Source of the DNA: Veronia pacifica
Lineage (GTDB): Bacteria; Pseudomonadota; Gammaproteobacteria; Enterobacterales; Vibrionaceae
Direction: 5' to 3'
DNA length: 64,000 nt
Assembly (NCBI RefSeq): GCF_001707825.1
Contig: NZ_LYBM01000003.1
Coordinates: 1 to 64,000, forward strand
Both the position numbers and the translations under genes were made by a program. The notes beneath the pieces were generated by a model, which worked only from the letters and a program-made list of their open reading frames with translations, searched no databases and was not told where the DNA came from. Shown here in pieces: positions 55,454 through 64,000 of the stretch; within the stretch, counting starts at the first letter, position 1, and every line of letters begins with the position of its first letter.

Positions 55454-56818
55454 ATGATGACGTGTACCTGGATAAAAAATCCAATGGCAATATGGACAGG
55501 AAACGATAGCGATGCCACCAATGGGATCGTTATCGAAAATTCAAGAATCGTTCAGTTAGTCGGCAAAAACTCCCAACCCTTGTGCACGGTCGATACTATC
55601 GTAGATGCGTCCGAACATGTTGTTTTACCCGGACTTGTCAATGCACACCACCACTTTTATCAAACCCTGACCCGTGCCTATCCAGATGCACTGAATAAGG
55701 AACTGTTCCACTGGTTAAAAGCCCTTTATCCAGTATGGGCGGGGCTCGATGAAGACATGATACGATATTCGACCCAACTCGCCTGCATTGAACTGCTGCT
55801 ATCCGGTTGCACGACTGCTTCCGATCATCACTACCTTATCCCTCGTGGACTTGAGCATGCTATTGATATACAGGTGGAAACCAGTCAAAAAACCGGAATA
55901 AGAACAGTGCTCACCAGAGGCTCTATGAGTCTTGGAGAAGATCAAGGAGGACTCCCACCCCGTCATACGATACAAGCAGAAGAACAAATCATCGAAGACA
56001 GTCTCCGTCTCATCAAAAGATACCATCAGACAGAAGAAGGTGCGATGACGCAGATTGCCTTGGCTCCTTGTTCCCCATTTTCCGTTACTACCGAATTAAT
56101 GAAAGAAACGGCAGCGATAGCCAAAGCACATAACGTTATGCTGCATACTCACCTTTGCGAAACGCAAGATGAAGAGGCGTTTTGTCTCGACAGATTTAAT
56201 CTTCGTCCTGTTGATTATCTTGAATCTGTCGACTGGCTGCACGGTAACACTTGGCTGGCGCACGGTATTCATTTCAACGAAGAAGAAATTAAACGACTCG
56301 GCGCGGCGAAAGTAGGGGTTTGTCATTGTCCCAGTTCGAATATGATGCTGGCATCGGGCATATGCAAAAATCTGGAACTTGAGGCCGCTGGAGCAAAAGT
56401 TGGGCTGGGTGTCGACGGCTCTGCTTCAAATGATGGCTCCAATATGATTAACGAGCTAAGGATGGCAGCGTATATTCAACGTTTACGATATGGCTCTTCA
56501 CGTGTCAGCCACTTCGACGCCTTTCGCTGGGCAACAATCGGTTCAGCACAATGCCTTGGCCGTGACGATATAGGAACCATCGAAAATGGAAAAATGGCAG
56601 ATATTGCAATGTTCAAGCTCGATGACATCCGTTTCTCTGGCAGTCACGATCCCCTTGCCGCTCTTGTCTTATGTGGTGCATTCCGAGCAGATAAAGTCAT
56701 GGTGCATGGTCAGTGGCGGGTAGATAATGGAGAGGTTATCGGTCTGGAAATCAGCGAGCTTATCCATAATCACAAGCAGGCAGCCAAACGGCTGGCGAGT
56801 AAAATGACGTCTCATTAA
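55454..56818 (+). CDS. 8-oxoguanine deaminase
   Basis: A 454-residue amidohydrolase. NAHHHFYQ (zinc His pair), SLGEDQGGLPP (substrate loop), THLCETQDE, the ligand His in WLAHGIHF and DGSASNDGSNM are the marks of 8-oxoguanine deaminase, which makes urate from the damaged base. AAGGAGAG supports ATG 55454 (ATG 55457 is also possible); the frame is open from 55382. It may act in purine salvage or clean-up of oxidised nucleobases. A hairpin follows. Confidence 0.88.
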   Translation: MMTCTWIKNPMAIWTGNDSDATNGIVIENSRIVQLVGKNSQPLCTVDTIVDASEHVVLPGLVNAHHHFYQTLTRAYPDALNKELFHWLKALYPVWAGLDEDMIRYSTQLACIELLLSGCTTASDHHYLIPRGLEHAIDIQVETSQKTGIRTVLTRGSMSLGEDQGGLPPRHTIQAEEQIIEDSLRLIKRYHQTEEGAMTQIALAPCSPFSVTTELMKETAAIAKAHNVMLHTHLCETQDEEAFCLDRFNLRPVDYLESVDWLHGNTWLAHGIHFNEEEIKRLGAAKVGVCHCPSSNMMLASGICKNLELEAAGAKVGLGVDGSASNDGSNMINELRMAAYIQRLRYGSSRVSHFDAFRWATIGSAQCLGRDDIGTIENGKMADIAMFKLDDIRFSGSHDPLAALVLCGAFRADKVMVHGQWRVDNGEVIGLEISELIHNHKQAAKRLASKMTSH

Positions 56819-57392
56819 CCTGAACACTACTGCCTCTTGTCGTTGTTTTAATGACTATTTTCGTTACCAACTATTGATATTGCTGATATCCCCGTCCGAA
56901 TTGGATGGGGCTTCATCTCTTTTCTACGGGGCATTTATCGCTTCGTTAAAGATGCGTTTTTAATCGGTCGTTTTTCATTTTTATAGCTCACCGTCTAACC
57001 CAACATAAGGCTATGGGGATATCACAACACACTCAGCTCTGAACTGCTCAAAGGTTAAGCAACTAAAATGCAGTTTTAACAGCAAATTCAGCCATATTTC
57101 GTTCAAATAGACTAAAGCCTCTACAAATTGCGTGTTAAAAGCCTTGCAGGCTTGACCTAATAGGCTTCCCTTTTGTAAAAAATATTACATTATCACCATA
57201 AAAACCCGAACTTTTAGGCTTTAATGAACTCTTAACAAGACATAATCGGGTTGGCTTGTCTCTTTCCACAAATTTCAATGTTTAGGAATGGACTGCAGTT
57301 GTCGATTTTGTCACCCAAAAGATCCCCATGTAACGTGAGCAGCGACGACAACATGGCGTTATGAGAGTGCATATTGATAACGAATTCTCCCG
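56819..57392. other. Intergenic region before the Bat operon
   Basis: It holds a terminator hairpin at 56890-56910 and the Bat operon promoter, with no other feature that I can name. Confidence 0.4.
56890..56910 (+). terminator. Terminator-like hairpin after 8-oxoguanine deaminase
   Basis: CCCCGTCC pairs with GGATGGGG (one wobble) around GAATT, followed by a T-rich but broken run. Confidence 0.5.
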
Positions 57393-58436
57393 GTGGATCA
57401 AATAGCTTTTGTCAGTCAACATATTCGCTCGTATGGACAGACAGTCACACAAATAAAACAGGATAAAACACGTCGGCTTATGTTAGTGAATCTTTTTCAA
57501 CGCCTTAATGGATACCTCGAAAGTCAGGTTATTGGTCAACCTGAACTGGTAAAAGAACTTCTCATCGCACTTCTCGCTGATGGACACATTCTGGTTGAGG
57601 GGCCTCCGGGACTCGCAAAAACGAGGGCGGTAAAAGTGCTGTCTGATTGCATAGAAGGTGACTTTCATCGTATTCAATTCACCCCTGATCTTTTACCAGC
57701 AGACCTTACAGGTACTGATATTTTCCGCCCAGAAACGGGTGATTTCGACTTCCAGCGTGGGCCTATATTCAATGCGCTCATCCTTGCCGACGAAATTAAT
57801 CGGGCTCCAGCAAAAGTACAGGCAGCGATGTTGGAAGCCATGGCTGAAAAACAGGTCACAGCAGGTGGTAAAACCCACACCCTACCCGATTTGTTCTTAG
57901 TAATGGCGACGCAGAATCCGATCGAACAAGAAGGTACTTATCCGCTCCCCGAGGCACAGCTAGACCGTTTCCTGATGCAGTTAAATGTCAGCTTCCCCGG
58001 TGAGGAGAGCGAGCTGGCAATACTTCGCCTCAATCGCGGAGAGGCACTCGGAGAAGAAAAATCTGACCCCGTTGCTGTCAGTCAGGATGAGGTATTTGCT
58101 GGCCGGAAAGCGGTGCTCACCATATATATGGCTGAAGATGTGGAACGATATATTATTCGATTGTCTATGGCGACCCGAGAACCAGCAAGATACAGCGATA
58201 AACTGGCCAACTGTCTACAAATGGGTGTGAGCCCCCGTGCAACATTGGCTCTAGACCGGTGTGCAAGAGCGCATGCATGGCTGGAAGGAAGAGACTTCGT
58301 CACGCCAGAAGACGTGCAGAAAATGGCTTACCCAGTTTTACGCCATCGTCTGCTTCTGAGTTATGAGGCGCAGGCTGAGGGACTTAATCCTGATGACATC
58401 ATCACAGAGCTGCTGAATCAGGTAGCGGCTGTATGA
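57393..58436 (+). CDS. MoxR family AAA+ ATPase
   Basis: A 347-residue AAA+ protein, first gene of a Bat-type operon. Walker A is GPPGLAKT (residues 70-77), Walker B region LADEINRAP (about 131-139), then MATQNPIEQEGTYPLPEAQLDR, the MoxR signature. MoxR ATPases work with VWA proteins as metal-ion or cofactor insertion chaperones. GTG 57393 has no clear ribosome site; a later ATG near 57480 (MLVNLFQRLNGYLESQVIGQ) would match the usual length of about 318 residues. Coupled to the DUF58 gene by ATGA. Confidence 0.9.
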   Translation: MDQIAFVSQHIRSYGQTVTQIKQDKTRRLMLVNLFQRLNGYLESQVIGQPELVKELLIALLADGHILVEGPPGLAKTRAVKVLSDCIEGDFHRIQFTPDLLPADLTGTDIFRPETGDFDFQRGPIFNALILADEINRAPAKVQAAMLEAMAEKQVTAGGKTHTLPDLFLVMATQNPIEQEGTYPLPEAQLDRFLMQLNVSFPGEESELAILRLNRGEALGEEKSDPVAVSQDEVFAGRKAVLTIYMAEDVERYIIRLSMATREPARYSDKLANCLQMGVSPRATLALDRCARAHAWLEGRDFVTPEDVQKMAYPVLRHRLLLSYEAQAEGLNPDDIITELLNQVAAV

Positions 58437-59386
58437 AAGAGCAACACCAACTACCCCGTCACAGCGATGGGGTAAACCTGACATTGCCGGAACTTCTGCA
58501 ATATAAAAATCAGGCCATACGTTGGCTCCCACCCGCGACCAGTATTTGGTCTCAACTCAACGGTCAGCACAGAAGTAACGCTAAAGGCCGTGGTATGAAC
58601 TTCGCCGAGGTTCGACTGTATCAAGCCGGCGATGATATCCGGGCTATAGACTGGCGTGTAACGGCTCGAACAGGAAAACCACACACCAAGCTATTCAGTG
58701 AAGAGCGAGAGCAACCCGTAATGCTGTTGATTGATATCAGTCAATCGATGCAGTTCGGCTCAAAACTGTTACTTAAGTCTGTACAGGCCGCACATTTCGC
58801 CAGCTTATTGAGTTGGATAGCAGTCAGTGAGAAAGATCGCATCGGTGCCGTGATTCATAATGGCCATTCACTCCGTGACACCAGACCTACGTCGCGCCAG
58901 CAAGGCCCACTGAATGTTATCAACACACTGCTGACCTCTCACCGAGAAATACACAACCGCAATAAGACCACACAGGCCGAGAAAACCTTCTCTGATGCCT
59001 TGAGCCATTTACATTACCTGTGTCCAAAAGGGAGTGACATCGCAGTGATCAGCGATTTTCACTCAATGCGAGAGCAAGACAAACAACGTCTCAGTCAATT
59101 GCGCCAACATAACCGTATCCAGTTTGTTCAAATCAGTGACCCTTTAGAACAGGGAGTGACGGATTACCGCGGTACAGAACATGTCAGAGATTCGCGTCAA
59201 TCGGCCTGGATCGATTTTTCCTCCGCTAAAACGAGAGAAAAGCTCAGTCATCATCACATGCAACATCAGGAATTTATCAGAGATATGGCACGTTCACTCG
59301 CCATTCCACTGCATCATATTTCAGCAGCTATACCACTGCTACAACAACTGGTCTCAGCAAACTCGCAAAACGGAGGCCAAGTATGA
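58433..59386 (+). CDS. DUF58 domain protein (Bat operon)
   Basis: A 317-residue VWA-like protein: GRGMNFAEVRLYQAGDDIRA, RAIDWRVTARTGKPHTKLF and the MIDAS-like DISQSM are typical of DUF58. It is part of the MoxR-Bat machinery, thought to act at the membrane on envelope or metal-dependent proteins. It overlaps both neighbours by four bases. Confidence 0.88.
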   Translation: MKEQHQLPRHSDGVNLTLPELLQYKNQAIRWLPPATSIWSQLNGQHRSNAKGRGMNFAEVRLYQAGDDIRAIDWRVTARTGKPHTKLFSEEREQPVMLLIDISQSMQFGSKLLLKSVQAAHFASLLSWIAVSEKDRIGAVIHNGHSLRDTRPTSRQQGPLNVINTLLTSHREIHNRNKTTQAEKTFSDALSHLHYLCPKGSDIAVISDFHSMREQDKQRLSQLRQHNRIQFVQISDPLEQGVTDYRGTEHVRDSRQSAWIDFSSAKTREKLSHHHMQHQEFIRDMARSLAIPLHHISAAIPLLQQLVSANSQNGGQV

Positions 59387-59916
59387 CAGCAAGTCTTCCC
59401 TCAACGCCCATCCCTTTAGAAGATATTCAGTTAGTAGATACGCCAGGATGGTGGCCTCTTGCATGGGGATGGTGGCTTCTTTTCGCTGTCTCCGTCATCG
59501 TTATTTCACTGACCATATTCTGGTATCTCAAACATAAAAAGCACGGTCAAGCAAAACGTGAGGCGCTAAAGAGATTGGCTGAAATTGGAAACAACGCTGA
59601 AATCGCAGCTATCAACACGCTGCTTCGTCAGGCGGCATTGAGTTATTTCCCTCGTGATCTTGTTGCTGGTCTGTCAGGTGCTGAGTGGCTGTCATTTCTC
59701 GACGAAACACAGGGCAACAAAACGCCTTCATTCTCAGATGCAGCGCCTAGTTGGCAGAAAGGGCTTTTCAGTGGTCAGGCATCGTCCCCTGATGAGCTTG
59801 GTCATGCCAATACATTGGCACGCAATTGGTTGACTCAGGCTTTGCCCCCCAAGAGCAAGACACTGAGAAAACTCGCCCTGAAACACGCCTCGGTAAGGGA
59901 TGGTAATCATGTTTGA
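59383..59916 (+). CDS. DUF4381 domain protein
   Basis: A 177-residue single-helix membrane protein: a Pro-rich N-terminus (PLEDIQLVDTPGWWPLAWGW), one helix, and a cytoplasmic domain with REALKRLAEIG, typical of DUF4381, which sits between DUF58 and BatA genes. Its role is structural within the Bat complex, by inference. It ends eight bases into the next gene. Confidence 0.82.
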   Translation: MTASLPSTPIPLEDIQLVDTPGWWPLAWGWWLLFAVSVIVISLTIFWYLKHKKHGQAKREALKRLAEIGNNAEIAAINTLLRQAALSYFPRDLVAGLSGAEWLSFLDETQGNKTPSFSDAAPSWQKGLFSGQASSPDELGHANTLARNWLTQALPPKSKTLRKLALKHASVRDGNHV

Positions 59917-60863
59917 GTTTGCCTGGCCTTGGCTATTTCTGCTACTTCCTCTCCCATTGGTAGTCTACAAATTAGTCTCTCCTGTCGTCCGAGAGGCTCC
60001 GCTTACATTACCAAGCCTCCCAGACGGACTGGGCGCAAAACAACCGGGTAACATCTGGCGCAAAGTACTCATGACGCTATTTTGGCTGCTGCTGGTTATC
60101 GCGGCCGCGCGTCCCGTTTGGTATGGCGATCCGGTAGACATTAACCCCGAACACCGGGATCTCATGCTGGCTATCGACCTTTCACTGTCTATGGAAACCG
60201 AAGATATGAAAGGCCCGACTGGTTCAACAGACAGACTGAGCGCAGTAAAATCTGTGGTCAGTGACTTTATTAAAAAACGCGAGGGAGACAGGTTGGGATT
60301 GGTCGTATTTGGACGCCATGCCTATCTACAAACCCCACTGACGTTCGACCGCTATACTGTGCAGCAGCAACTTGAACGAACCGTTGCCGGAATGATTGGT
60401 GAGAGCACGTCTATTGGAGAAGGTCTTGGAATTGCTACCAAAACCTTTATTGATAGTGATGCGCCACAACGTGTCATTGTCCTTTTGAGTGACGGTGCGA
60501 ACACATCCGGCGTACTTGATCCGATAGAAGCCGCTGAGCTTGCCCGAGACAGCAAGGTTACTATTTATACTGTCGGTGTGGGAGCCGATGAGATACTCCA
60601 GCGCAGTCTTTTCGGTACTCGCAGAATCAATCCTTCACGCGATCTTGATGAAGATGCTCTGCGAAAAATTGCTGACCTGACAGGCGGGCAATATTTCCGT
60701 GCCCGAAATCCTGAAGAACTGGAAAAAATATATCAGACCATTAACCAACTCGAACCCGTCAGCAACGCAGAACAAACGTGGAGGCCGAGAGATGAAATGT
60801 TTCGTTATCCTCTGTCCGCATCTTTGTTGTTGTCTGTTTTAATTGTTTTACTGAGGAGGCGTT

Positions 60864-60871
<8 letters not shown>
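59909..60871 (+). CDS. batA: VWA domain protein BatA
   Basis: A 320-residue membrane protein with N-terminal helices (WPWLFLLLPLPLVVYKL and the LMTLFWLLLVIAAA helix), a VWA domain with the MIDAS motif DLSLS, and a C-terminal helix. ATG 59909 has AAGGGA upstream; ATG 59900 is in frame. VWA proteins of this type anchor the MoxR ATPase. It overlaps the next gene by eight bases. Confidence 0.85.
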
Positions 60872-62774
<1,903 letters not shown>

Positions 62775-62784
62775 ATCTGTTTAC

Positions 62785-64000
62785 ATGCAAGGATATAATG
62801 TCAACGTGAACGTTAAACAACACATCAAGCAATTCCTACTCAGTATTGGCTGTATGTTGCTTGTCATAAATAACGCTAACGCTCTTGAGGCACTGGCGAC
62901 TGTCAGTGACAATCCTGTTTCTGTCAATCAGGTCTTTGAATTGACAATCAGTGTTGACGGAGACGTCGATACTGACTCGTTGGATTTATCAGCCCTTAGG
63001 CAGCACTTTCAAGTCGGCTCACCCAATGTAAGCAGCCAATCTCAATGGATAAATGGCGACTTTTCCCAAAACGTTGTTTGGAAAGTTGCTCTGGCTGCCA
63101 AGGAAGTCGGCACATGGACTATTCCCTCACTCGACCTCGGCAAGGTCAAAACAAACCCGATTGAAGTGAAGGTCGAAAAAGGGACAAGTTCATCATCAAA
63201 ACGATTGGATGTTGACCTTCAAGACCAGCTTGAGAAAGACAGTCTGTTTGTCGGTGAAAGCACGCGATACCAATTGGCTATTTTTATTGGTGAAAACATG
63301 CAGCAGGCCAATCTATCACCCCCTACAGCAGATGGTGTCGATGTTGTTCAGGTAGGGGAAGATCAGAGAAAAGATGTCGTTCGCAATGGTAAACGATATG
63401 TCATAATTAGCCGCACCTACGAACTCACGCCACAGAAGGACGGTGATATTCTTCTGAAAGGGTCTACGCTTAGTGGCAATGTTATCAAACAGGGACGACG
63501 CTTCGGTTCATCCGTCAGCTTGCCTGTTGAACGCAAAACGAGTGATATTTTGCTCTCCGTCAAACCTGTTCCTGCTGATTTCACTGGTGTCTGGCTTCCC
63601 ACGCCAGATCTAAAGATAAGCCAGCGTTGGCAGCCTGAGACAGATAAAATCAAAGCTGGTGAACCACTGACTCGCTTTATCACTCTGCGTATTAAAAATA
63701 TTAATCAAAGTCGTTTCCCTAATATTAAGCTCAAGTATCCAGACACAGTCAGGGTTTACGACGAAAAGCCCGTTTACAGTGACCAAGATGGGTACACGGT
63801 CATGACACTCAAACAAGTGATAATCCCTCGTAGAGAAGGAAACGTCACCCTGCCAGGCCTAACAGTAAAATGGTGGGACACAGTCAATGAAGCGTCGAGA
63901 GAAAGTAACATTGCCCCCATTAATCTCACTATACAACCGGGGGAAACTCAGAACACCCCCGTCTTACCCGACTCATTGGGGGCCAAAACAAATGAAATCG
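62785..64000 (+). CDS. batD: BatD-like protein, cut by the window end
   Basis: The first 405 codons of a BatD (oxygen tolerance) family protein, open to the last base. It has a signal peptide (FLLSIGCMLLVINNANA), then repeated immunoglobulin-like domains beginning ATVSDNPVSVNQVFELTI. ATG 62785, ten bases after the previous stop, is my start; GTG 62806 is an alternative that gives a more usual length for the signal. The C-terminal membrane helix lies outside the window. Confidence 0.85.
   Translation, partial: MQGYNVNVNVKQHIKQFLLSIGCMLLVINNANALEALATVSDNPVSVNQVFELTISVDGDVDTDSLDLSALRQHFQVGSPNVSSQSQWINGDFSQNVVWKVALAAKEVGTWTIPSLDLGKVKTNPIEVKVEKGTSSSSKRLDVDLQDQLEKDSLFVGESTRYQLAIFIGENMQQANLSPPTADGVDVVQVGEDQRKDVVRNGKRYVIISRTYELTPQKDGDILLKGSTLSGNVIKQGRRFGSSVSLPVERKTSDILLSVKPVPADFTGVWLPTPDLKISQRWQPETDKIKAGEPLTRFITLRIKNINQSRFPNIKLKYPDTVRVYDEKPVYSDQDGYTVMTLKQVIIPRREGNVTLPGLTVKWWDTVNEASRESNIAPINLTIQPGETQNTPVLPDSLGAKTNEI

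Overview
The window looks like a chromosomal segment of a marine gammaproteobacterium, most likely Vibrionaceae (Vibrio, Photobacterium, Grimontia or Enterovibrio type; the genus cannot be fixed from sequence alone). The reasons are moderate GC with AT-rich gaps, a DUF2986 small basic protein, a vibriolysin-type M4 protease with PPC domains and a Gly-rich C-terminal tail, a Fur-boxed fumC locus, and Sec/lipoprotein signals typical of Gram-negatives. I see no rRNA, tRNA, CRISPR array, insertion sequence or prophage.

Layout. 1-4.0 kb: DUF2986 protein, M3 oligoendopeptidase, then an HxlR regulator with its own palindromic operator and nudC. 4.0-8.2 kb: tyrosine catabolism genes hppD and fahA on the minus strand, without hmgA or maiA between them, behind a 1.7 kb gene-free stretch with TyrR-like boxes. 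8.3-14.8 kb: a cytochrome bo3 quinol oxidase operon (cyoABCDE) extended by SCO1/SenC and PCuAC copper chaperones and an unknown exported protein. 15-19.3 kb: RDD membrane protein, pteridine-reductase-like SDR, a frameshifted LysE exporter, a frameshifted SGNH hydrolase that has also lost its catalytic Ser, and an MFS transporter. 19.4-22 kb: a cyanide-insensitive type bd oxidase (cioAB) plus a 38-residue DUF2474-like small subunit. 22.6-25.8 kb: pxpBC (5-oxoprolinase subunits, no pxpA) and an Old Yellow Enzyme family oxidoreductase. 25.9-35.5 kb: mostly single genes: small proteins, a lipoprotein, the M4 protease, a ClC transporter with altered signature motifs, an orphan periplasmic binding protein and a DUF1428 protein. 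35.6-44.6 kb: two tandem paralogous RND efflux operons, each adaptor plus permease. 45.8-47.7 kb: Fur box, FagA-like gene and a frameshifted fumC. 47.7-53.8 kb: an AT-rich accessory stretch with a SnoaL-like exported protein, an acyl-CoA synthetase-like enzyme with its AraC regulator, a DUF3088 protein and a C-terminally short FAD oxidoreductase. 54-56.8 kb: D-threonine aldolase-like enzyme and 8-oxoguanine deaminase. 57.4-64 kb: a Bat/MoxR operon (MoxR ATPase, DUF58, DUF4381, two VWA proteins, BatD cut by the window end) with a (CAGCAA)11 microsatellite coding poly-Gln.

Themes. Two alternative quinol oxidases (bo3 and CIO-type bd) suggest a branched, oxygen-flexible respiratory chain. The most notable structural pattern is a set of reading-frame breaks of one base (lysE, SGNH hydrolase, fumC, probably the start of the ClC gene, and perhaps the protease tail). 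They are either assembly or sequencing indels or real gene decay; the SGNH gene's independent loss of its nucleophile argues for real decay at least there. I did not find a clearly unprecedented multi-gene system. The best candidates for new biology are the ClC gene with its overlapping 14-codon leader ORF, the cyo-copper-chaperone operon built around an oxidase without CuA, and the unusual acyl-CoA synthetase/AraC pair.
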